This document shows positions 12,146-24,724 of a stretch of 64,000 bases of DNA, piece by piece. The DNA lies in NCBI GenBank assembly GCA_029948255.1, contig JALIZF010001005.1, forward strand, positions 1 through 64,000, in the 5' to 3' direction. Origin of the DNA: Telmatactis stephensoni. Lineage: Eukaryota; Cnidaria; Anthozoa; Actiniaria; Isophelliidae. A program made the translations under genes and the position numbers. Within the stretch, counting starts at the first letter, position 1; every line of letters starts with the position of its first letter. The notes beneath the pieces are model-generated. The model saw nothing but the letters and a program-made list of their open reading frames with translations. It was not told the origin of the DNA and ran no database searches.

Positions 12146-15100
12146 TCATTGTGGTAAAAGTCTTTTAGGATCAGATATGAGTCCTCTTGCTGTAGGATAT
12201 TGTTTAGCTTGATTATCTTGAGAAGGTGGTGCAGCTGATGGTGGTCGCTTACTTTTACGCCTGCAATATAAAGTTTCTATAATTTTAATTCATAATAGCA
12301 TTCACCAGGAAGACATAAGCCTGTCATGGTCTAAACCATTTCTGATGGGGATTGAAGCAATGCTGTTTCAGTCACAAACTGATTAACCACCAAGCTACAG
12401 TGGAAACTGGTGAGTGAACTAATATGTTCTATGGATTGAGTTACGGTTATAATGAAACAATCACTGTCTTGATTTTAAATGCTTTTCTCACTATTAATTA
12501 TTTAAGTCTTACCCAGTCTTAGGTCTGTCTGGTTTATCAGGTCTGTCTCTTCTTTTAGACCTCACTTTATTTTTGCTTAGAAGTATACTGTTGAAAAGGT
12601 TAAGAGAAAAATTGCTGAGACTAAACCCTGAAAAGAATGAACCCTGAAAATTATCAACACCCATGAAGAAAAAGTTTAAGAAGCACGATAAAAGTTAAGT
12701 TAATTCATGATTTGCAGTGAGTGAGTGAGTGGGAGGGCCAGATGGGATAATATTTGGCATAAGGTCATGGTCATTAATGCATGGGCCAAGTGCAGCAAGT
12801 CCATACAAAGTGAATGAGATCCAAATATGTTCTTATCAGACCTGATCTAACTTAGTCATTCAGGTAGCATTTTATCATATGACTTTTTTAGGCCATTTCA
12901 TTTCTATTTTGGAGGTGTGTGATGGTTTAGGTACTGAGTTACTGTTTTTTCCAGACCAGCTTTGAAAATCCATGTGCCCCACTATGTGACTGTTTCCTGT
13001 CTTAATTAGAACAAATAAAAATACATATGATAGTAACAATGATTATCTGATATAATTGTACATACTCAGCATCAAGAGTGAGATCTTCTTCATCTTGTAA
13101 AGCAGCATCCAGTGCAGCTTGTACTCTTGGTGCTACAGCTGGTCCTTCATAATCTCTTGTTGTTCTGTTTGGCATATCTAACTCTATCATTATGATATTC
13201 TCACCCTAAATTGAACAGCAATATGATATTCATGTTGGCAATCATCAATAATGGAAGTGCTCATATAAGAGAAGTAGTTACAGTCTTTATAAAGTAGTCT
13301 TTTTTATAACCAGTGACAATTTATTGTTTGTCTCCCCATGAGCTACGATAACACAACATTCATTACTTATGGGCCAGTTGTTTGAAAGACAATTAGTGGT
13401 AATCCAGGATCAAATCTAAAGAAAACCATTCATTTTAACTCAGGATTATATCTAAAGAAAACCATTCATTTTAACCCAGGATTAAATCTAAAGAAAACCA
13501 TTCATTTTAACTCAGGATTATATCTAAAGAAAATCGTTCATTTTAACCCAGGATTAAATCTAAAGAAAACCATTTTAACCCAGGATTAGCATTTTAAAAT
13601 CACCCTTCAAACAACTTGGCCATTGAGTTGGATAGCAGTTGATTGTGAAAACAGCATGGTCAGGGAACAGCACAGTTCATCAGGAATTTCATATGATTTT
13701 ATAAATAACAGAGTGACATAATGGCATTGACATGGTCACTGCATGTCCTGGTCCATTTTGCACTGTCTGATGCTTGCCTTATATCTAGGGTGACCTCCCA
13801 TTGCTGCAGCTATTCTTGCATACTCAGTGATTGGTCGTTTGTTGCCAATAGCTGAGACTGGTCTTTTTGCCATAGTCTGTTTACTAAATAATATATACAA
13901 ACAAATATGACAGGTTAGAGAGTATTAGAAAAGGATGTCCGGTCAACAACCAATGAAATGACTGGCTGCCTTAACTTGACCAACTGAAACCCTAAACGAT
14001 AGCCTGTGTAGCAGTTGTGAGGGGAAAGTGAAAGGGGGGAAGACCAATACCCAGTCTGGGAACACACTTGTCTTTAAGATTATGGTACACATGATACAAC
14101 TGTGCATTTACACTTAATAACAATGATTTACTAGACAGTATTTAAGATATGGCACACAGCTGGTGCATTTACACCTAACAACAATAATTTAATAGTACAA
14201 AATAATGTTTTTCTGTGGCAGCAAGTCTACCAGTACAAACTTACTTGTTATTTTCTGCCAAGGGTTTGAGTTTCCACACTTCATTTTCTTCATCATAATA
14301 TGCTCTGCTCATTAACTTGGACTTTTCTTCTGGTGGAATAAAGCTTTCTACAATGGTTGTCCTGAGATACAACAAGTATTTTTTTAAATTAGTGATAACA
14401 ACTAAAATGGCCACAGCTTGAAGCTCATGCAGTTGCAGCTGTAGCTACTGACAGTAATCACATAGTCAACACTATTCAAAATGCATTTTAATTTGGTAAA
14501 GCTTTTAAAGGTGATTTCCTTCAGTTCATATTGACCATATCAAAAATGTACAATAGAAACAATCAAACTAACAATGAAAATAAATACTAACTTCAGTTTC
14601 AGTTCTCTAGTCAGTTCTTCTTGTGCTTGTTCAAGTTCTTGTCTTTCCCTAATGTGCACCTCTTGTTGGTCTGTTATCTCTGATTTAATGGCTTGTAGTT
14701 TCATAAAGAGCTACAAAAGGATTTCGCGTTAACATTAAATCCTTTACTACTGCTCTCTTTAGGGTACAAACACTAAAAGAATGCAGTAATACTTTGCACT
14801 AAATAGGACTAAAAACAATTAATATACAGTTTGCATAAATTGACACTGACCTTTTTCAGTTTTTTGGTTTTCATCTCTACTTCTTGTTGTAAAGATGAAT
14901 AGGTTTCTTTCACTTCCAAGGTATCTTCATCTTTTGATTCTAGTTTTTGTTGCATCTCCCTTTCACGTTGCTATGGTAACAAAAATACTACTAATCACTC
15001 TGCAATATATGTTTATGTCTAATATCTATTGTATCATTGATCTTATATGGAAAACAAAAACTTTTGAACCTTTAATTGATACCTTTTGTTCAGCTATTTG

Positions 15101-18100
15101 CATTCTTCTTTCTTCCAAAGCTCTTTCCTGTTCAGTTGTTTTATCAATGATACTTTTTCCACCAACTAACAGTTTACTTTCCATCATCTAACATAATAGA
15201 ACATGTAGAGATTTACTTTAAGTATTAATTTATTGATTTATCAATTCAACTATTGTTAAATAAATGTACTTACTATAATTAAAAACTCTTATAAACCTTA
15301 TGCTATAAATCAACCTTATTTAATTAAGAATTAAAACAAAGCTGTTGCTAGAATGTAAAGTACATGTATGTACCTTAATCTTGGCAGCAAGAGCTGACTG
15401 TGCTTCTCTTTGTTTCTTCATTTCTTTCTCTTTTTGTTGAACTATTGCCATCAGACGTTGCCTTTCCTGTTGAAATAATGTTATTTTAGATATGTGAAGG
15501 TGGAACACTGAGACAGAAAGAAAGTTAAGAAAGGACAATGGGACAGGCCAAGACAATTCACACAACACTAACTTTGTACATGCATGATGGAAGACTGAAG
15601 CAGACTATAGTATTGGAAGGCTAGCACTATTAATAACTGTATGACATTCTGCCAAGTTTACGAATGTGATTACTACCTCAGCTACCATACTGTGGTTTTC
15701 TAACAGAGATTTCTTCTCTTCTTCTAGTTTAGCTTGTTCTGCTTTCATGTAGTCTTCAACTTGTCCTTGGTCTGCTGTTTCATCTTCATCTTCTTCATCT
15801 TCTATCTCAACACCTCAAGAATAATAATTATTAATATTATTCAGTAACTGCATACTGGATGGTTGGATTCATGAATCTTTAGATGAAATCAGGGACCACG
15901 GAGCTAGGGGGGCTGGGGGGCTATAGCCCCCAATAATTGCGCTGCCATTTTGAATTTTGCTATTTATGTATGAATAAGTTGTCTGGTTCTTCTCTGCAAA
16001 TTAATTGAGTGTAAAATATGCAATAAATAAATGTCAATGTAAATGGCCAGTTTTCTCAATCAATGACTTCACAAAAGATAATTCAGTGAAGAGTACACCA
16101 GGACAGTGAAAAAACTGGACAAGATTTCTGATGACATGTCTCAAAGAAAGATACATGCTTTTTTGCAACCAAATAAAAGGTAAGATATAATATTATAGTT
16201 TTGTCGAAATTGAAAAACACTTTAAATTTTCATCTTTTTCAACCAGAATGTGAAAAATCTTCATAACTTTAAAGGAATGGATATGTTGTAAATACCCCTA
16301 AAAATGCTGAAAACTGCATTTCCAAGGGCCATACTTTCCAAATTATTTTTCTCCTAGGTTTATAATTATAGGAACCTTATAATAGCACCCCCACCCCATC
16401 GATTTTATGCTCCGCGGTCCCTGGAAATGGATGACAAAATACATGTCACTACTTTTATACTGTCTTGCATTAATTAAGAGAGTTAAAAGGGATGAAATTT
16501 ATTTTAAATATTTGTAGCAGTACCATCAGGTCCTTGTCGTTTCTTCTTTTTCTTCTTTCCACCTCTCCTCTCAAGTTCACTTTTTAATCTGAGACAACAA
16601 AATGAGATAAAGAAAGAATGTAAAAGGCTTAGAAATTGGAATTGTTGTCTGAAAGACCAGTATTAATTGTTAAGTACCATACCTTGAAATTTCTTCCTGA
16701 AATTCTCTAAGCAAAGCATCTTTGGGATCTTCATTAATGTGTGGCTTATTCTTGATATTCTTGGCACGGTTAGCATATCTTAAACAACATCATTATAAAC
16801 AGCAGTAAGTTGTTTTTTACAGTCTATTCTGATGGGTTTGTTAAATATTGGAATCATACTTTGAATTCAGAGTAGAATGTATTCCTTGTTAGCTACTCTG
16901 GTCAAATCCTCTGCCTACCATAATCCCAGCCAGCTCTTGAGAGTTACTGTCAATTGGACCTATCTAGAGTCCATGTCATCAAATAAACAAGGGCGCTAAG
17001 GCAAATATTGGTGGTTTTCTGAGCCGTTAGCCTTCGATATTATAAGTCAATAAATTGTCACTTATCTGTTTTGTTGTATCCTGGCTTGATTTGCTAATTT
17101 TTTCGTCGATTAGCTGTGTATAAACACTACAAAATCTGCCGTGACCAACGGTTCAATCGTACATAACGAACTACTGCATCCTAGCTACCGCGTGACCCGT
17201 TACGTAAGCGGTACGCGTCGGTTAATAAGTTAATATCCCCTAAATAACCAAGAAAAACCAGGGGTAGGTAAAGAAGGCCCTTTCTATTGTTCTCTCGTCT
17301 GCTCGGATAATTGGATTAAAGTGACAGGTACGGTGGCCATTTGATGACAGATGTGTAACCTACGAAGGTTAACGAACCAACTGCCGATCTGGCCGAACTG
17401 GCCACGGCGAAACCTGACCCTCGAATTCGAAACGGTTAGCGGGTAGACCCTATTTCAATCAGTACCATATGCCGGTTTGGAAATGTTTCGTAGCAATGTC
17501 TTTAATTTCATATCGCTCGTAATTTACTAAGATGTTAAGATGTTTGTACATTGTAATTGTTCAAACTGAGTTATTTTTAGCGCCAACATTCTAAAAGGTC
17601 ATGGCCAGGGGCTGTCACCAGCAACGGTTGTTTTGATCACGAATTCGAGGGTCAGGTTTCGCCGTGGCCAGTTCGGCCAGATCGGCAGTTGGTTCGTTAA
17701 CCTTCGTAGGTTACACATCTGTCATCAAATGGCCACCGTACCTGTCACTTTAATCCAATTATCCGAGCAGACGAGAGAACAATAGAAAGGGCCTTCTTTA
17801 CCTACCCCTGGTTTTTCTTGGTTATTTAGGGGATATTAACTTATTAACCGACGCGTACCGCTTACGTAACGGGTCACGCGGTAGCTAGGATGCAGTAGTT
17901 CGTTATGTACGATTGAACCGTTGGTCACGGCAGATTTTGTAGTGTTTATACACAACTAATCGACGAAAAAATTAGCAAATCAAGCCAGGATACAACAAAA
18001 CAGATAAGTGACAATTTATTGACTTAAAATATCGAAGGCTAACGGCTCAGAAAACCACCAGTATTTGCCTTAGCGCCCTTGAAATAAATATACTCTGTGA

Positions 18101-21100
18101 ACTTTCAACATCCACAAGGTTGTCCCAGAAAGACCTGGATAACCACCTCCAGTGAAGATCTGAAAACTTGGGGTATTTCATGACACCAACAGTAGGCTCC
18201 GCCCAGCCAATCTAGTATAATATAACTATCAAATGTACTAAATATTGTTTTGACAATCTTACCTCAATGTAGTAATTGATTCCTCATAATTGTAACTAGC
18301 TGGTCCCTAAGGTTAGAGACAAAATTGTCATATAGAATTATTGTTATGATGTAGCTATCTATTAAATATTACATTTAATGGTAAAATAATGTTCCTGTTT
18401 GTTTTTGCATATGTTTTTGATAACTTAGATCATCAGGCAGTTCATGAAATAAAATACCTATTGCCTGTGTTGGGTGGGGCCAGACAAATGTATTTGACAT
18501 GTTCAATTAGCATGGACCTTGCTGAACTTGGCCCATACAGCCCTCCCACCTGGAGCCAAATATTCTCCCCTCCAGCCCTCCCACTCGGTCAATAATATTA
18601 CTTACAATGTTAGCTACCATTACAGTCCTGGCATTACCACCAAGAGAATCTAAAATAATAATATTTGAATAGTGAAAATACAGTATTAAGGATCTACACT
18701 TCTAGTTTCATATCCAAGTCCTCCATAACTAAGACTTACAAAGTACTAAAAGATCTATGACTACAGTAAGTGTTGCTGGGTGATATTACCTTGAAGTAAT
18801 CTAGTCAACTTGGAGTCTCTGTATGGTATATGGGTGCTCTTACCATCAACCTGTCATACAATAAGATAAAGTCTTGCTATAAAATGAAACAGTGTCATAG
18901 TATTATTTTCTACTGACAATGAATGCAATGCTATAATATAAAAGTAAGTCTAGGACTTACCAAGGCTGAAATGACATTACCAAGAGCTGATAAAGACAGA
19001 TTTATTTTTGTGGCTTCCTTTAAACGTTCTCCCTAAATACAACATGGTTGTTTGAGTAATAATAATAATTAGAGAATGAAGACATTATTTTATACTCACT
19101 CTGTGTATACCTTTAACAGTACACAGCCTGCTGTCAGTGTATTAAGACTTATTGAACAATTATTGAGAGATTAATTAATTGACTTATATTCACATGTATC
19201 TATATCTGACACCAATATTAACCATGCATCCAGTCATCCTCCTATTCAGTAACCCATCTATTTAGCTCTTAATACATTCATTTGCCAAATATTTCTAATC
19301 ATTATTTTATAAACAATTCACAGCTAACATGCTTGATAAACTATAATAACAAATAATGAAATAGATGTAGCCACCAGTGCTGTCATTTCAAGTAGTTCAC
19401 TCTCTGTCCAGCCCTCAAGTCTCCTCTTGCCCTCCAGGGTGAACTACTAGGAATGACTGCATTAGAGGATATGATTTTTAAATATCAATTACAGCAGCTC
19501 CTGTCTTGGATTGTCGTTCACTGCCAGCTAAATCCACCATATTAAGCTTACCAACCCTGATATGTGCCTCACCAACTGCATCAAGCTGCAAATTAATATA
19601 ATTTAACAACACACTGTCAGACCAGTGGAAAAATATAATAAAACAACAATGAAATGTCTTTACTGAACTGTTATATAAAATAACTGTTTACTAGTTAATA
19701 GTTTTAGGTTGATATAATTATACTGCTTGTTCTTACACAGCTGCATTCTATGGTGATAATAAAAATGGCATGTGATCTTGAAGAATGTTCATTCATATTT
19801 GTAGCTCTGCAACAAAATGTCAAATAATTAAATGATGAATTTATGAATTAATTATATAGTGCCTATACAAAACTGCTCTAGGTGCTAATATATTATTACT
19901 ATGTGTATAAACGTCAGCATGCAAGCCTGGTTTGGTAAGTTACATATAGGTCAGTAAACTGTAGACCGATGTACATTATTTTGTAGCATGCCTTGAAGAA
20001 AGATGCACTGAGACTTCACATTAGACAGTATGATGGACACCATAATTATAATTATTCAATGCAAGATGTCAGATATATAAATATAAGATGTTCAACATGC
20101 AAGATTTAAGGACGGTGCAAGATGTCAGCTGATCACCTGACTCTTGTATGCTCATGTTGACTTTAGCATACCTTGTTTCACTTTTTTCGTGGATTGAAGA
20201 TGGAGTCACTGCTTGAAAACAAGGTAATAAAAACATATACAAAGCAAAACAGCAGGATGTAAGTATGTAATTGGTCAGTGGCTTTAACAACGGTAATGTT
20301 GTAGTAAGAGGAAAATCCAATTTTCTCTTTACACTAACATTGTTAAAGCCACTGACCAATTATAAATGTGACCGCAACTTACATCCTGCATCTGACATCT
20401 TGCACCCCACATTTTTCTGGACATCTGACATCTTGCACAACACATTTTGCAGGACATCTGACATCTTGCACAACACATTTTGCAGGACATCTGACATCTT
20501 GCACAACACATTTTGCAGGATATCTGACATCTTGCACAACACATTTTGCAGGACATCTGACATCTTGCACAACACATTTTGCAGGATATCTGACATCTTG
20601 CACAACACATTTTGCAGGACATCTGATATCTTGCACAACACATTTTGCAGGACATCTGACATCTTGCATCAAGGGGACACTGCATCATGCATCTTAAATC
20701 TGACATCTTATAATGAATATCTTGCATTGGACATCTTGCACTGATGATCTTTCATCAGACATCTTGCATGCCCCTTAAAGTCAATTTCGTATGACTGTGA
20801 AAATGGCACCACACGGTCACGGCATGGTTACAGCATGAATTTTGAATGTTTTTATAGACAACATGGCACTAACATGGTTACAGCACGGCGCGGTCTGTTT
20901 CACACTCATACAAAATCTGCTCTATGTGTCAGAATACCATAAAGTGTATGGCTCACTACACTTACCCAACAGATCTGTTTTGATTCCCAACACTCATCAC
21001 ATGTTCAATTTCTTTTACACTTTTACAAACAAATGATTGAAGATCCTGTGCACAATCAAAATCATAGTTTACAAATTGGGTACACTACTTTGCTAATAAT

Positions 21101-24100
21101 TGTATATTGAACACTGAATATAATAATAATTATATTTTAAATATGCATGATCCAATTGGTTGAGAAAGTTCTGTGTGATCATAGTACACGTGCATGTACT
21201 AGATGACCTCACAGATCCTTATGTGTGCTCTGATTGGTTGAAATCTTTTGATGAATATTAATAAATAAATTAGCCTGCGAAAGCCTCATCTCACTCAAAA
21301 GTAGCTTAGACCTGCGAGTTGAGCTCAACACTTTTCTGTACTGCCGATGTCATTTTTATCCTGAATCTGAATAAAGGACTATTTAGTGACAGTAGTTCCT
21401 TTAGTACAAGCTAATTTTCCAGAAAGCTGAAATTGGACAGCATGGAGTACATATATATACTAATAATATACTAATTACTAATTTATTTATTAGTATATGT
21501 ATTAGGACTCTATGCTGTCCAATTTGAAAATAACTGGACAAGGAAATTTCCAAGGACTGCCAAAATTGGACAATTCATGATAGATGGTGTCAACATTTAT
21601 TGGCAAATCAACAAAATCCAGCATATGAATGTTAGTCTCCCTCACAGCTGCTACCAGTGTCAGCACGCAATGCAATCTCCCCTGAGTAGGGAGAAAGCAT
21701 TGCATGACAACACTGGTAGTGGCTGTGACTGCAGACTATATTGATTGTATAGGTTCAAGACATATGATTTTGATTTTGATTTATTATACCTTGACATAAA
21801 CACCAGTATCTGGTCTTTCCTTGAGTTCTAGTCTCTTCTTCAAGTCCTTAGCTAACAAATCTTTGATTTCTTCCTGGTAGATTTCCAGGTAAGATGCCCT
21901 GACCAGGTACTGTTCATTGGTGGTACGGGCAATGTGAGTAAAGATGTGTTCAAATGAGTTGGGTATTACACCTTTTAACTCTGCATCAGATCTTACACCT
22001 GGTGACACCAAAAACAGTTAGTAGTTTATCACTTTCTCAATCACAGGTTATTGATTGTACATACTTCATGGCTTACCAGTGCATGCAGCTTTACAGAATA
22101 TAGAGTACATGTGACTGTGGCTATACCTCAAGCTACTCTTATGCCACCATTGTGCTCTCCCAACAATCTGCATGAACTCAATAAATTATATGCATACTCC
22201 AAGCGGGATGAGCTCTAACTGCCCTAAGCATCTGACAGATTGTTATCATACATGTATCTTAATTTTTGTTCTGTATAGCTTCCATCATAGGCATATCAGA
22301 AGTGACTTAGTTACTGACTCTGATAATGAACCATATGGTTTGAGATATGCAGTTATATATAATATAGATCTAGTACAATTTTGAATGTTTTTACAGACAT
22401 CACAGCAGGATCATGGCCCACTAGTATGGACTGTTTCATATGCTCTATTTATTTACTGACAGATGTTCATCACTAACAATAATATTTGTTGTTATGGTAC
22501 CTTCCATGGTATAAGTTTTGCCTGTGCCAGTTTGACCATAAGCAAATATTGTTCCTGAAATGAGATAAAACAAGGAATCAGTGCTTTAATTTCTATATGA
22601 TTTGTTAGCACACTTGTATTAGTTTATCCAGACAGTCATACCATTATAGCCTTCAAGTACAGAATCAACAAGTTGCCGAAAAATCTCATCATAAAGGTCT
22701 AATTGCTTGGAGCTGAAAACCAAACAGTTGAAAAGATTATTAAAACAAAATTCCAATGTTGTACACAGTAACTGCACACATATAATTCCATACTTCCAGT
22801 CATAAACAGCATCATATGTAAATAGTTTGGGTACTTCTCCAGGCTTTAATAAATTCTTGATTTCTATTGTGCCTTTTTTGACATTCATCTCAACCACTCT
22901 GTGGCAAAAAATTATTTATAAAAATATTTCAAAATATTATTATAGAGTTTATTAATATATACTAGCTGATTTTCTGACACATGAAGGGCATTGTCACATT
23001 AACTCCCAAGACAGTCTTGGAAATAAGAACAACTGTTCCAAAAATTTCCACTTTATGAAAGACAATGACTCTTTTTCCCAGTGGTTTTGAAGTGAGTAGA
23101 AGCAACACATTGGCTGGTTATAATTGTAGTTGATTTGGGAAAATTTAAAAAAGCATTCACTGACAAATGACCGTGCAATTGAGTCAGTATTTTCATCTAT
23201 GGTGAATAATATCTTTTAAAATAATGTACTTTTAGCTAAATATTTAAACCATTGGTAATGTGTTGTGGAGTGTAAAACACCACTGCAACACAATGGCAGT
23301 TAATGAATGCACTATGTCATGAGTTATGTCCTTCACATTCATGTAAAACTATTAGATAACTATTATACCTTTCATGTCCAGCTGCAATCTCTTTCTCATT
23401 CATTGGTCGACACCTGACCACTACTTTAACAGACTCTCCTCCTTTTGGTTTAGACTACAATTTATTTGAATGTTCAATCAGTGGTACTACAGTTATTGAT
23501 ACAATCGTTGGTCTAATCTATATAGCTATTTGTACAAACATTGACCCTCCAAAACAACAAAGCTAAATGGGGAATCAGCTGATTAGATGATTTTCAAGAA
23601 GGGTTTTTTGCAACATGCAACAACTAAGACAAATTCTGGTACTCTGAACACAATTATTATCTGGCAAATTAAGAGATAAAACATATGAAAATCCACATAT
23701 TACTAGACTAGTTTACCCAGCAGCTATTTGAGTCTGACGGCTTCTAGGTTCAATGATTTTGAAGGGGTCAGTGTTTGTGGAAATACTCACATTCAAATTA
23801 GATGTTAGCAGCTTATAAATTAGGTAATTAGGTAGTTAGGTAATTATTAGGTAAATTAGGTAGAATGGTAAAATCCAAGCCCCGCCGAGACAAGGTGTAT
23901 TCTTACGAGCCCAGGGACCTTTTTGAAGATTTATATTGTTTTCAAAATTTGAGACCTCGAGATGGCTTTTAGAGAAAAAATCCCCGGACTTCAAAAGCTT
24001 CAAGATTTGACCAAAATTTTGCGAGACTCTGACTTTTTGAGGGGACCACTCTACACCCCTAAAATACCTGACAGATAGCAGCAGAATTTGATATATTATA

Positions 24101-24245
24101 TAAAATTAAATAATAAACTATAATAACTGCTATATTTTCAAACCTACGTATGATATGATACTTTTATACAAAATACATCAAAATAATTGCAAATATTTTT
24201 TTACAAAACAATAATTTGGCTGCAAATCTTTGAACTGCTTACCAT
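12146..24245 (-). CDS. KIF3B: Kinesin-II motor subunit KIF3B
   Basis: Plus-end microtubule motor subunit of heterotrimeric kinesin-II, which drives anterograde intraflagellar transport. Twenty-five exons, phases consistent, give 759 residues (human KIF3B is 747): 24245-24243, 23454-23369, 22898-22794, 22712-22642, 22554-22501, 21998-21790, 21045-20966, 19806-19737, 19585-19493, 19032-18961, 18850-18790, 18649-18606, 18306-18263, 16778-16683, 16588-16524, 15813-15677, 15466-15374, 15187-15083, 14970-14851, 14710-14592, 14361-14245, 13883-13778, 13205-13066, 12587-12513 and 12260-12146. The P-loop GQTGTGKT is at 95-102, switch I SSRSH at 211-215, switch II DLAGSE at 244-249. After the neck come a Lys-rich run, an acidic stretch and a long coiled coil. 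The tail motif [17 protein letters not shown] separates KIF3B from KIF3A. The first coding exon is the ATG alone. The intron after exon 22 uses a GC donor. Confidence 0.96.
13404..13600. repeat. 36-bp minisatellite in KIF3B intron 22
   Basis: About five units of roughly 36 bp built on CAGGATTAAATCTAAAGAAA followed by accattcatttta. Intronic. Confidence 0.85.
15890..16423. mobile_element. Inverted-repeat element CAGGGACCACGGAGC in KIF3B intron 15
   Basis: Left terminus CAGGGACCACGGAGC is mirrored by GCTCCGCGGTCCCTG at 16409-16423. Flanking GAAAT at 15885-15889 and 16424-16428 may be the target duplication. No coding frame. Confidence 0.75.
16988..18081. mobile_element. 1094-bp foldback element with 442-bp arms
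   Basis: Lies in KIF3B intron 13. The left arm 16988-17429 and the right arm 17640-18081 are near-perfect reverse complements of equal length. Termini are CAAGGGCGCTAAGGCAAATA. The 210-bp spacer has no open frame. Flanks are a perfect 7-bp duplication AAATAAA at 16981-16987 and 18082-18088. A non-autonomous DNA transposon; the length of the duplication is unusual for a named superfamily. Confidence 0.93.
20040..20770. repeat. 33-bp minisatellite with inverted flank
   Basis: In KIF3B intron 7. About eight copies of a 33-bp unit GACATCTTGCACAACACATT plus ttgcaggacatct at 20395-20680. Degenerate copies in the opposite orientation lie at 20055-20125. A hairpin near 20265-20365 (ggtcagtggctttaacaa and its inverse) joins the two sides. 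Confidence 0.85.
20785..20945. mobile_element. Dispersed MITE, TGTGAAAAC... family
   Basis: Contains GACTGTGAAAATGGCACC, a central TTTTGAATGTTTTTATAGAC and a closing GTTTCACACTCATAC. Related copies: 1878-2075, 13640-13770, 22370-22450, 55546-55697 and a fragment at 260-345. Confidence 0.65.
21427..21735. repeat. Two adjacent imperfect hairpins in KIF3B intron 6
   Basis: Hairpin one joins GAAATTGGACAGCATGGAGT to its inverse at 21508-21525. Hairpin two joins gctaccagtgtcagcacgcaa to a matching inverse at about 21695-21725. Confidence 0.55.
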
Positions 24246-24724
24246 AGCGACGACAAGCGTTTCCTTTCTAATACAAAAATTCAAGCTTTCGTTGTTTCAT
24301 CGGTAAAAACAGCCACAAATTGAAACAGAGGCATATATTGGACGGTATTCATTCCATTTTGATCAATTTAGTTGCCTATTTACAGCATTTATGTCGAAAT
24401 CTTGTTAAATCTTTGAAAACGCTTTCCGCCATTTTTATCGTCAAGGAGAACGTCGCCATGGGATATACCGCTGTGCTGATTGTGCGAAAAATTAGTTCCA
24501 CAGGAAACCCAATATATTTCAAATTTTCGGTTGTAATATTCTATTTCAAATTTTCGGTTGTATATTCTTCATTATTTTGCAGTGTGCTTTGGAAGCTCGT
24601 CGTGAACCGTTGTCTGTTAGCCTGCGTAGCGGCCCTGGGTAGGGCAAGTGTTCTGAGACTAGTGATTTCGTGACAAATTGTCACGCAGCCTGCGTCACGG
24701 CACTATTCAAAAAGTCACAGCAAT
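24246..24724. promoter_or_regulatory. Shared head-to-head promoter, KIF3B / ALDH5A1
   Basis: 479 bp between divergent start codons. It must hold the 5' UTRs and promoters of both genes. A plus-strand open frame here (24320-24673) has no recognisable content and I do not call it a gene. Confidence 0.55.

Noticed and set aside
20271..20744. Long repetitive ORFs on both strands (Cys/His/Thr-rich peptides)
   Set aside because: They follow a 33-bp minisatellite whose length keeps all frames open; no start context or splice logic, and they lie in a KIF3B intron.
12146..24245. KIF3A or KIF17 as identity of the kinesin
   Set aside because: [22 protein letters not shown] and the [15 protein letters not shown] tail are KIF3B-type; KIF3A has a different tail and KIF17 lacks it.
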